From Clostridiales bacterium (GTDB taxonomy: Bacteria > Bacillota > Clostridia > Lachnospirales > WQUN01), in NCBI GenBank assembly GCA_031271275.1, contig JAISWA010000030.1:1-9255 (forward strand): a stretch of 9,255 nt of DNA. Direction: 5' to 3'. Below are positions 1 to 6,352 of the stretch, one piece after another. A model generated the notes under the pieces. That model searched no databases. It had not been told where the DNA came from and worked only from the letters and a program-made list of their open reading frames with translations. The stretch's first letter is position 1. Each line of letters begins with the position of its first letter. The position numbers and the translations under genes were made by a program.

Positions 1-199
1 ATTTGCGTGTTTCTTTCAGCTACCATTTCAAACTCAGCCTCCGTTTCAGCCGCTAAAAATTTTAGCAAAGAATCCAACGAACAAGGGCGACGCGGTTGGA
101 ATTCGCGAATGATTCAATCGCGAATTCTATCGTCGGGTCCGCGAAGCGGAACTTCCGACGTCACATAATGCCGAACCGTCAAATTCCTTCGGAAGTTTC
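1..199 (-). pseudogene. Fragment of a second Rpn-family nuclease/transposase gene, interrupted by a palindromic insert
   Basis: Bases 1-66 are identical to 489-554 of the intact nuclease gene next door, and 161-199 match 558-596 with three mismatches (189, 190, 193). Both blocks lie in the same order and orientation, so this is a partial copy of the part encoding about residues 161-197. The rest of its 3' end lies beyond the left edge. In the second block two of the three differences are silent and one changes Gln to Lys, as expected if the copy was once a working paralogue. Between the blocks, 94 bp (67-160) replace 3 bp of the gene. That shifts the frame, and no similarity to the gene's 5' part is seen between 200 and 253. 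The copy therefore cannot make the full protein. Confidence 0.8.
67..160. repeat. Short palindromic insert with two hairpins (REP/MITE-like)
   Basis: This block interrupts the duplicated nuclease sequence. It contains a perfect 10-bp inverted repeat, 99-108 with 118-127 (gaattcgcga / tcgcgaattc), whose loop can add two more pairs. A second, imperfect stem pairs 131-136 with 155-160 and 138-142 with 146-150 around a GAA loop. No open reading frame of note lies inside. Size and double-hairpin form fit a small non-autonomous palindromic repeat. No clear target-site duplication is visible, and one base of the target appears lost or ambiguous at the left junction. Only one copy occurs in this window, so membership of a dispersed family is inferred. 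Confidence 0.6.
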
Positions 200-253
200 C
201 TTCGTATTAAAAAGCATAGGGTTCGCGTTTGTGCCGACGGGTGCGAAACATGA

Positions 254-1078
254 CTAACAATTATTTCGTAACCCTTCCACCTCGGCGTATGTCAGACCGG
301 TATCTTCGACTATTTCCTCAATGGAACGACCACGTAAAATCAACCTTTTTGCAATTGTAGTTCGTTCTTCCAACCTTGCGCCCTTTTCCCTTGCCCTGTT
401 ATCCCGGCGCTCCTTTTCCCGCGCCTCGTATAACATTCTTGTTTTCTCGTCGGCGGAAAGTTCCTTAAGCCTGACGACCGCCGTTTGAATTTGCGTGTTT
501 CTTTCAGCTACCATTTCAAACTCAGCCTCCGTTTCAGCCGCTAAAAATTTTAGCCAATCACATAATGCCGAACCGTCAAATTCCTGTGGGAGTTTCGTTA
601 AGTCCAACGCGTAAATTTCTGATATATCGGTAAACACAACGCTGTCGTCAGGGTCGCAGTATAAAAAACGTTTGCGGTATTTTGAAGTTTCCTTTATAAA
701 GTCGTAATCGGTTATAACAATAGATATTGTCCGTTTTATCTTGTCGTAATCATCGCCCTCGGCAAGCTGTTCCGTTATCATTTTCGATTGATAATAGACT
801 ACCCTGCTTTCCATATGGGGCATGGGGAGGACTTGCGCTTCAAGATGGATTATTTTGCCTGATTTCGACGTGAGTTTAACATCCAAGATTCCCATTTTGT
901 CTCCCGGACGGTCACGGAGCAAATGGGGGTCAAGGATAGTTATTTCGTTATAATCATCTTCCGGTAAATTTATAACAGATTTTAAAAAATCCCGAAGCAA
1001 ATCAATATTGCGCTCGTCGCTGAAGAACAGCTTAAAAATAATATCCGACTTCGGGGATAAAATTGTTACGTCGCTCAT
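254..1078 (-). CDS. Rpn family recombination-promoting nuclease / putative transposase (PD-(D/E)XK)
   Basis: A 274-residue protein of the PD-(D/E)XK nuclease transposase family, whose studied members (E. coli RpnA-type) are DNA endonucleases that promote recombination. The N-terminus (SPKSDIIFKLFFSD) is the family signature. The nuclease core shows D66 in GILDVK and E80-x-Q82 in HLEAQV, the expected acidic D...ExQ arrangement. It is followed by the conserved VYYQSKMITEQL helix and a hydrophobic strand (ISIVITDY). Residues about 207-246 form a highly charged Arg/Glu helix. The tail (about 247-271, IEEIVEDTGLTYAEVEGL) is the small helix-turn-helix-like motif often found at the end of these proteins. 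The start is supported by an AAGGGGGCGG ribosome site and a near-consensus promoter. It appears intact and more AT-rich than the chitinase beside it. Its role in the cell (mobile gene, genome plasticity or defence) cannot be read from sequence. Confidence 0.88.
   Translation of the reverse strand: MSDVTILSPKSDIIFKLFFSDERNIDLLRDFLKSVINLPEDDYNEITILDPHLLRDRPGDKMGILDVKLTSKSGKIIHLEAQVLPMPHMESRVVYYQSKMITEQLAEGDDYDKIKRTISIVITDYDFIKETSKYRKRFLYCDPDDSVVFTDISEIYALDLTKLPQEFDGSALCDWLKFLAAETEAEFEMVAERNTQIQTAVVRLKELSADEKTRMLYEAREKERRDNRAREKGARLEERTTIAKRLILRGRSIEEIVEDTGLTYAEVEGLRNNC
489..554 (-). repeat. 66-bp direct repeat shared with positions 1-66
   Basis: This stretch inside the intact nuclease gene is identical over 66 bp to 1-66. 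The segment 558-596 is likewise matched by 161-199. The two blocks are separated by 3 bp here but by 94 bp in the left copy, which marks the left copy as the interrupted one. Confidence 0.9.
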
Positions 1079-1104
1079 AGCCGCACCGCCCCCTTCTTGC
1101 TGAC

Positions 1105-1134
1105 ATTATATCGCGAAAGGGAACGGCGCGTCCA
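1105..1134 (-). promoter_or_regulatory. Candidate sigma-70/sigma-A promoter of the nuclease gene
   Basis: Read on the minus strand there is a perfect -10 TATAAT (1105-1110) and a partial -35 TGGACG (1129-1134, four of six matches) with an 18-bp spacer. Transcription would begin near 1098, leaving a leader of about 20 nt that holds the ribosome site just before the ATG at 1078. Confidence 0.45.
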
Positions 1135-1140
1135 CCGGCG

Positions 1141-1178
1141 GCCCCACGTCAAACGCATGAACGCGTTTGGCGTAGGGC
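1141..1178. repeat. Strong intergenic stem-loop
   Basis: Bases 1141-1156 and 1163-1178 can pair over 16 positions (14 Watson-Crick pairs, one G-T, one A-C mismatch) around a 6-base loop (atgaac). The hairpin lies between the two outward-facing promoters, outside both coding regions. It is not a convincing terminator: no plus-strand gene ends here and only three T residues follow. It may be an intergenic palindromic repeat or a regulatory structure. Confidence 0.55.
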
Positions 1179-1193
1179 TTTCCCAAACAGTCA

Positions 1194-1222
1194 TTGAAAT
1201 TTCCCGCGATATTTGCTACATT
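1194..1222 (+). promoter_or_regulatory. Candidate promoter of the chitinase operon (extended -10)
   Basis: TTGAAA (1194-1199, five of six -35 matches) is followed after 17 bp by TACATT (1217-1222, four of six -10 matches), preceded by a TGC extended -10 element (1214-1216). Transcription would start near 1229. The ribosome site AAAGGGG (1240-1246) lies 8 bp before the ATG at 1255. Confidence 0.45.
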
Positions 1223-1254
1223 TCGTAGAAATATAAAGCAAAGGGGCTTTTGCC

Positions 1255-3957
1255 ATGTTCAAAAAAGTTATAAAAAAGATTTCCGCTATCATTTTGTCGG
1301 CGGCACTGCTTGCGGGTATGTTCGCGCCGGTTTACGCGGCGGAAGAAGCCACGGAAGCGCCGCCCGCGGGTTGGGCCGATTTCAACCTGCTTGACGGGTT
1401 TACCCCGGCGGATGGCGGTACCATGACGTTTGGGGAATTTGCCACGGCGTTTGGCAGGGCGATGGGCTATACGGAAAGGTACGGGAATTTTTATTTCGAC
1501 GTACCGGCGGGGCATCCCCACGAGGACGGCATCGTTAAGCTCAGCGCCATGAGCCTGATTCAAGACGCGGGCTATGTTAAGCCTGACGAGCCCATGCCCC
1601 GCATGAAGTTTTTTGAGGTTGTCGTGAAAGCCTTCGGGCTTCCGCTGTTAAACGGAAATACTGCCTTTGCCGACGACGAAAGTATTCCGGCGGCGAGCAA
1701 GCTGTATGTCAAAAGTTTGGAAAGCGCCGGAATCCTGTCGGGCGAAACCGCCGATATCGACGGCGCGCTTACATACGACCTGTTTTTTGCGACGCTCGAC
1801 GGCTACCTCGGGCTGCCTATTTACGAGCCGGGCGAGTATACCCGTAACGAGCGCGGCAATTTGATTATAAACGCGCCTGATGTTTCTCTCGTCAATTCAA
1901 CCGTGGAGGGCAACCTGTATGTTTCCGCGGGGGGCGGCGCCGTCGATTTAAGCGGCGTATCGGTCGCGGGCGCGATTTCCGTCAGGGGCGCGACGGACGT
2001 AACCCTTGCCAATGTAAGCGCCAACGCTTTGGTTTTGGAATCTACCGGCGCAAACGTTACTGTTTCCGGGGATTCCTTCTTCGAAAGTATTGAGGTTCGT
2101 AAAGACATGGCGATTTCCGGGGCGGCGGAAGCCGGGAAAGACGTCGCCAACAGGCTGGTAATAGACCAGCTCAGGCACAGAATCGCGCTTTCTTTGGAAA
2201 ACGTGAATATCTACACCCTGGACAACAACAACTGGAGCACGACCCTAAGCGGTACGGCAAACTTTGCGGAATCGGTGGGTACGCTGCTGCCCGGCAAAGA
2301 AGATACGGTCGTTATCGCCGGGCGGCCCCGCAACAGCGACAAGAAGCTTAACGTGTACTTTATAAACTGGGCTATGTATTCCGATTTGCACCGTTCGCAG
2401 ACGGTGGGCGATTTGCCCTGGGACAGGATTTCCACCATCAACCACGCGTTCTGGCGCATCGTCCCCAACGAGGCGCACACGGAATTCCCCATCGCCAGTA
2501 CGGACGCGGAAGCGGACGTTATCCACTTCGCGGCGTATGAGGAATATACCGCGCGATATCCGGAGGTTAACGTGGTGCTTTCCGTCGGGGGTTGGACGGA
2601 TACGAAATGGTTCGCCGAAATGGCGTCCACGGATTCCGGAAGGCAGTCGTTCATAGATTCCTGTGTGGACACCTTAAATCAATACCCGTTCCTCGGCGGC
2701 GTGGACATCGACTGGGAATACCCCGGCACCCAACGCAACGGCGAGGGGGAAGGGTACATCGGAAGCGAAGCCGACAGAAACAACTTCACCGCGCTTATGA
2801 AGGGAATGCGCGAGGCTTTTGACGCGGCGGGGCACGCGGACAAAATCATCACCTATTGCGCGTCCACCAGTGTAAGCGCCCACGAGGAAGGCAGCATTGC
2901 CATTGACCACGCGGCGGTCGCGCCTTATGTGGACAGAATCAATATCATGACCTATGACATGGCGGGCAGTTGGTCGGGCAGGGGGCTTCACCACTCCGGG
3001 CTTTACCCCGGCGAGTTTATGGAAGGCGCGGGCGTCAGCGCGTCCGAGTCCGCCGAATATTTCATCAGCCTCGGCGTGGACCCGGGGAAGATTAACATCG
3101 GTTCCCCGCTGTATTCGCAGGGTTGGAGCATTCCAAGCGCCGTAACGGAAGGGACCGACGCAGAAATCGCGGCGGGGGCGCTCGGTCAGCCCGCGTCAAA
3201 AGACGGGTACGGTTCCATCGGAACGGGGCAAATGTACTGGTTCGACCTGAAAGCAATGGAAAACACGCCGGGTTGGATCGCCGGTTACGACGAGGTTTCC
3301 CAAGCGGCGTATTTGTACAACAACGATTCGGCTTCCTCGCTGTATCAGCAGTTTTATTCCTATGAAAACGAGCGGTCCCTCGAAGCCAAGCTCGATTTTA
3401 TCAATGAAAAGGGGCTTGGCGGCTTGATTGTGTGGGACACGCCCGGCGACTCCGCAAACCACGCGATGCTTTCCCGCATGGCGAAAGGTTTGGGCATTTG
3501 GGACGGCGCCATACCCGCCTATGACCCCGAACCCTATTCCGCGCCGGAATACGCCCAGGCGAACGACGTGGGTTTCTGGTACGACGACTATGTGTGGAGC
3601 GCCGGGGACGCGGCGATTTACGAAGGCAATGTGTATATCTGCGTCGCGGACACCCACGTGGGCGGGGAGGAGTTCCCCGGTTCGGGATACGGTTACTGGA
3701 CAAACGGCGACAGTTGGAACATTGAAAACCCATACGGTACGGAAGCGGAACTGCTGACCATACCCGAGGTTACGATACCCGAGTGGAACGACGAAACGGT
3801 TTGGAACATCGGCGCGATTGTGCGCTATAACGGGAATGTGTATGTGTGCCTTGCCACCACCCATATCGCGGGCGGCGAGCACCCCGAGACGACGTGGGGG
3901 TATTGGGCGGCGTATGACCCGGCGGCGGGCGGGGCAAGCGAAGCCGACGCGGCGTAA
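1255..3957 (+). CDS. Secreted, probably cell-surface GH18 chitinase with SLH-like N-terminus and two CBM5/12-type modules
   Basis: A 900-residue exported glycoside hydrolase expected to cut beta-1,4 bonds in chitin outside the cell. A signal peptide spans residues 1-28 (Lys-rich start, hydrophobic core, cleavage after VYA). Residues about 45-190 resemble S-layer homology repeats, including F79-YFDVP and F138-ADDE followed by AGILSG, and could hold the protein on the cell wall. Residues about 203-285 are short beta-type repeats rich in Val, Asn and Ser. The GH18 barrel (about 363-750) has S443-VGGW, the catalytic motif V483-DIDWEYP with D484, D486 and proton donor E488, M565-TYDM, and W727 at the last strand. 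The usual first Asp of DxxDxDxE is Gly481. Two modules of CBM5/12 type follow (about 768-820 and 843-886). The start has a good ribosome site, and the next gene begins 3 bp downstream. A related GH18 specificity, such as endo-N-acetylglucosaminidase, is possible. Confidence 0.9.
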   Translation: MFKKVIKKISAIILSAALLAGMFAPVYAAEEATEAPPAGWADFNLLDGFTPADGGTMTFGEFATAFGRAMGYTERYGNFYFDVPAGHPHEDGIVKLSAMSLIQDAGYVKPDEPMPRMKFFEVVVKAFGLPLLNGNTAFADDESIPAASKLYVKSLESAGILSGETADIDGALTYDLFFATLDGYLGLPIYEPGEYTRNERGNLIINAPDVSLVNSTVEGNLYVSAGGGAVDLSGVSVAGAISVRGATDVTLANVSANALVLESTGANVTVSGDSFFESIEVRKDMAISGAAEAGKDVANRLVIDQLRHRIALSLENVNIYTLDNNNWSTTLSGTANFAESVGTLLPGKEDTVVIAGRPRNSDKKLNVYFINWAMYSDLHRSQTVGDLPWDRISTINHAFWRIVPNEAHTEFPIASTDAEADVIHFAAYEEYTARYPEVNVVLSVGGWTDTKWFAEMASTDSGRQSFIDSCVDTLNQYPFLGGVDIDWEYPGTQRNGEGEGYIGSEADRNNFTALMKGMREAFDAAGHADKIITYCASTSVSAHEEGSIAIDHAAVAPYVDRINIMTYDMAGSWSGRGLHHSGLYPGEFMEGAGVSASESAEYFISLGVDPGKINIGSPLYSQGWSIPSAVTEGTDAEIAAGALGQPASKDGYGSIGTGQMYWFDLKAMENTPGWIAGYDEVSQAAYLYNNDSASSLYQQFYSYENERSLEAKLDFINEKGLGGLIVWDTPGDSANHAMLSRMAKGLGIWDGAIPAYDPEPYSAPEYAQANDVGFWYDDYVWSAGDAAIYEGNVYICVADTHVGGEEFPGSGYGYWTNGDSWNIENPYGTEAELLTIPEVTIPEWNDETVWNIGAIVRYNGNVYVCLATTHIAGGEHPETTWGYWAAYDPAAGGASEADAA

Positions 3958-3960
3958 AAC

Positions 3961-5067
3961 ATGGAATGCACCTACCAAATCCCCGCTTCAAAACCTGTCT
4001 CCCCGGTCGCGGCTTTGCGAAACGCGTATGCTTTCCCCGGGCCGGGGGACGTGATTATCGGTTGGAACCCCGCCTATCCATTCTATAACGAGGTCCTGGA
4101 TATCGTTCACGCGGAAGGCAAGCGCTGTTGGCTGTGGCTGCCCGTTTTTTCCGAGCTTCCCGCAGAATTCGCGCCGGTATATTCCGTGGGTTTCAACGGG
4201 AAACCGCAACGGGGGCTTTCCGTAATGCCCGGGGAAGATTTCCGCTTTGCCTGCCCCTCCACCCCGCGCAACCTCAACATAGCCTATGAAATTTACAAGC
4301 GGGATTTTTCACGGTTCCCTTTCGACGGCGTCTTTCTGGATAAGATACGCCACGCGTCCTTCGCGGGCGGGCTTACGGACGGCTTCGGCTGTTTCTGCGC
4401 GTCCTGCCGCGAAGCTTACGCTATACGCGGCGTGGATTTACACGAAACGGTCAAGCTGATACGTGAAAATCCCGCCGCTTTTCTTCCCGATTCAACGGAC
4501 GGGGCGGGCATATACCACTGCGCCGACCCCCTTGCCGAAAAATTCTTCGCCGCCAAAGCGGATATCATTACCGTCGCGGTAGCCGGACTGTCCGCCCGGT
4601 TTCAAAAGCGCGGGCTGCAGGTCGGTCTCGACGTTTTCGCGCCGCTGTTGGCGTATTTTACGGGGCAGGATATCCCGCGCCTGTCCAAACACGCCGCGTT
4701 CGTAAAGCCGATGTTTTACCGCATCACGCGCGCCCCTGCCGGTCTGCCTTTTGAACTTGACGGTATGCGGGAAAGTTTCCTTCCCTGCGGCGCGGATGCG
4801 GCGGAAATATTGCGAAGGCTATGGCGTTCCGGGGATTTGTGTTCCGCGGAATGTATGGGCGCGCAGTTGAAAAGTTTAATATCGGAATGCCCGGCGCGTC
4901 AAAAATTCCGTCCGGGTTTTGAAATTGTCCATATCCCGGGTATTTGCGAAAGCAATCCCGCGTACATACGCGAAACGGCGTCGCTGCTGGAAAACTCCGG
5001 CATAAGCGACGCCGTTCTGTGTTGGGATTTGCTGAGCGCTTTTAACGCGCCTTTCGCACTTTCCTGA
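3961..5067 (+). CDS. Uncharacterised TIM-barrel glycoside-hydrolase-like protein, predicted cytoplasmic
   Basis: A 368-residue protein with no signal peptide or membrane helix. I do not recognise a named family. Its motifs resemble uncharacterised GH-A/GHL-type barrels: strand-like W57-LWLPVF, F121-DGVFLDKIR with D127 a likely active-site acid, then a Cys cluster C144-x-C146-x2-C149 just before an EAY helix. Later there is KPMFYR, another typical strand end. The Cys cluster may bind a metal, but this is a guess. The start codon lies 3 bp after the chitinase stop, and no strong ribosome site precedes it, so translation is probably coupled to the chitinase. The likely job is processing sugars released by the chitinase after uptake, inferred from the operon only. 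The 3' end overlaps the convergent MFS gene by 26 bp. Confidence 0.7.
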   Translation: MECTYQIPASKPVSPVAALRNAYAFPGPGDVIIGWNPAYPFYNEVLDIVHAEGKRCWLWLPVFSELPAEFAPVYSVGFNGKPQRGLSVMPGEDFRFACPSTPRNLNIAYEIYKRDFSRFPFDGVFLDKIRHASFAGGLTDGFGCFCASCREAYAIRGVDLHETVKLIRENPAAFLPDSTDGAGIYHCADPLAEKFFAAKADIITVAVAGLSARFQKRGLQVGLDVFAPLLAYFTGQDIPRLSKHAAFVKPMFYRITRAPAGLPFELDGMRESFLPCGADAAEILRRLWRSGDLCSAECMGAQLKSLISECPARQKFRPGFEIVHIPGICESNPAYIRETASLLENSGISDAVLCWDLLSAFNAPFALS

Positions 5068-6226
5068 CGGTCATTTCATGGGTAAGCGCCATCACCGCGA
5101 GTATCAACAGCAAAAACACGGGGAACAGCGCGATATGGACGTACTGCGCGATCAACCCGAACAGGGGCGGCGCGAAACAGCTCCCCATATACGCGCATGC
5201 CATTTGTATTCCGATGACCGCCTGTGATTTGTCCGCGCCGAAATTTGCCGGCGTGGAATGTACGATGCTCGGGTAAATGGGGGCGCAGCCGAGCCCGATT
5301 AATATAAGCCCGATATTGGCGGGTATTTCGCTGCCCGGCAATATAAATACGCAAATCCCCAGAAAAATGAGCCCTTGCCCGAGACGCGTCATATTTACGT
5401 CGCTCACGGCAATGGAAAGGAAGCCGCTGACGGCGCGCCCGACGGTTATCCCGAGGAAAAACAGGCTGACGAAACGCGCGGCGGCTTCCGGGGTCAGCCC
5501 CCTTTCAAGCACGAGGAAGCTGCTGCTCCAAAGCCCCGTGGTGCTTTCAAGGGCGCACTCGCAGAAGAAAGCGACAAAGATTTCCTTCGCGCCGGGGATG
5601 TTTAACACTTGCTTAATGGAAAGCGCTTTTTCCGGAACGGGGTGGTTGGTTTCGGGGGAGGCGCTTGTTTTTTCGCCCCCGCGCTTCTTCCAAAGGGGCA
5701 GGCTGAACAGGAGGATAACCGTGAGTACGATTTGCAGTACGGAAATATAGCGGTATCCCATGCTCCATCCCCTGCCGGAGGTCAGCGCGTACCCCATAAC
5801 ATACGGGCTGAGCGAAGCGCCTACGCCCCACATGCAGTGCAACCAGTTCATGTGACGGCTTTTGAAATGCAGCGCCACGTAATTGTTAAGCGCCGCGTCC
5901 ACGCTGCCCGCGCCGAGCCCGTAAGGCACCGACCAAAGGCACAGCATCAGGAACGAGCGGCTGACCGAAAACCCGAACAGCGCCAACGCGGTCATCCCCA
6001 CGCTTAGCACCATGATTTTTCCCGTCCCAAGCCTTCGCGTGAGCCTGTCGCTCAGTATGCTCGAGACGACCGTTCCCACGGCGCAGATGGTGGAAATAAC
6101 CCCGGCGTATGAAATAGGCACGCCAAACGCGGGGTACATGGACGGCCACCCCGAGCCGAGCAGGGAATCGGGCAGCCCGAGGCTGATGAACGCCAGATAG
6201 ATAAGCGCGAGGAGTAATTGTGTCAT
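5042..6226 (-). CDS. MFS transporter, FucP/sugar-permease-like
   Basis: A membrane permease of the major facilitator superfamily, 394 residues with about 12 hydrophobic helices and a hydrophilic central loop (about 190-212, KKRGGEKTSASPE and following). A motif-A-like turn SDRLTRRLGTGK sits at about 59-70 between helices 2 and 3. The segments LNNYVALHF and MNWLHCMWGVGASLSPYVMG match the style of the fucose-permease group (COG0738), which moves sugars with protons, although substrate cannot be told. The frame stays open upstream to 6445, but the start at 6226 is preferred: it begins directly at the first helix, has an AGAAAGG ribosome site about 9 bp upstream, and avoids overlapping the divergent methyltransferase gene. 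Its end overlaps the gene on the other strand by 26 bp. It is probably controlled from the shared intergenic palindromes. Confidence 0.85.
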   Translation of the reverse strand: MTQLLLALIYLAFISLGLPDSLLGSGWPSMYPAFGVPISYAGVISTICAVGTVVSSILSDRLTRRLGTGKIMVLSVGMTALALFGFSVSRSFLMLCLWSVPYGLGAGSVDAALNNYVALHFKSRHMNWLHCMWGVGASLSPYVMGYALTSGRGWSMGYRYISVLQIVLTVILLFSLPLWKKRGGEKTSASPETNHPVPEKALSIKQVLNIPGAKEIFVAFFCECALESTTGLWSSSFLVLERGLTPEAAARFVSLFFLGITVGRAVSGFLSIAVSDVNMTRLGQGLIFLGICVFILPGSEIPANIGLILIGLGCAPIYPSIVHSTPANFGADKSQAVIGIQMACAYMGSCFAPPLFGLIAQYVHIALFPVFLLLILAVMALTHEMTVRKVRKAR

Positions 6227-6295
6227 TTTACGCGACCTTTCTTTTAAAAAGGGAAATGAAATACCGGCATCATACTGATTTAACGGGCGAATGTC

Positions 6296-6301
6296 ATTAT
6301 A
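6296..6301 (-). promoter_or_regulatory. Candidate -10 element for the MFS gene
   Basis: The minus strand reads a perfect TATAAT here, about 70 bp upstream of the MFS start. No good -35 hexamer is seen at 16-18 bp; that position falls in the 17-bp palindrome. A promoter needing an activator, or one blocked by a repressor at the palindrome, would fit. Confidence 0.35.
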
Positions 6302-6313
6302 CAAATTATTTGT
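6301..6313. promoter_or_regulatory. 13-bp perfect palindrome, possible operator half of a two-site region
   Basis: acaaat-t-atttgt is a perfect inverted repeat centred on 6307. It sits immediately upstream of the methyltransferase extended -10 and next to the MFS -10. Its AT-rich make-up means chance cannot be excluded. Confidence 0.35.
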
Positions 6314-6317
6314 GCTA

Positions 6318-6334
6318 TACTGTTTCAAACAGTA
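6318..6334. promoter_or_regulatory. 17-bp perfect palindrome, probable operator between divergent genes
   Basis: tactgttt-c-aaacagta is a perfect inverted repeat centred on 6326. It covers the end of the methyltransferase -10 and its expected start point, and also the -35 area of the MFS promoter, so one bound dimer could control both genes. The arm TACTGT...ACAGTA recalls LexA boxes, but the CTGT-to-ACAG gap is 5 bp rather than 8, so a TetR-like or other dimeric repressor is more likely. No regulator gene is in the window. Confidence 0.6.
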
Positions 6335-6352
6335 AAAGGAAGGCGTCGGCGC

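Larger units (their letters stand above)
6291..6321 (+). promoter_or_regulatory. Candidate promoter of the methyltransferase operon (extended -10)
   Basis: TATACT (6316-6321) has five of six -10 matches and is preceded by TGC, an extended -10. The -35 is weak: ATGTCA (6291-6296) matches four of six with a long 19-bp spacer. Transcription would start near 6328, inside the 17-bp palindrome. The ribosome site AAAAGGAAGG lies about 10 bp before the ATG at 6353. Confidence 0.5.

Noticed and set aside
205..253. Possible terminator of the nuclease gene
   Set aside because: Only a 5-bp TTCGC/GCGAA stem with a large loop is seen, and the T-run is several bases away from it.
3196..3978. 260-residue open frame on the minus strand inside the chitinase
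   Set aside because: It lies fully opposite the well-supported chitinase frame, in a GC-rich region where antisense frames stay open by codon bias, and shows no family motifs.
6318..6334. LexA (SOS) box
   Set aside because: The arms TACTGT and ACAGTA match, but the CTGT-to-ACAG gap is 5 bp rather than the 8 bp of the E. coli-type box, and it also differs from the Gram-positive GAAC-N4-GTTC form.
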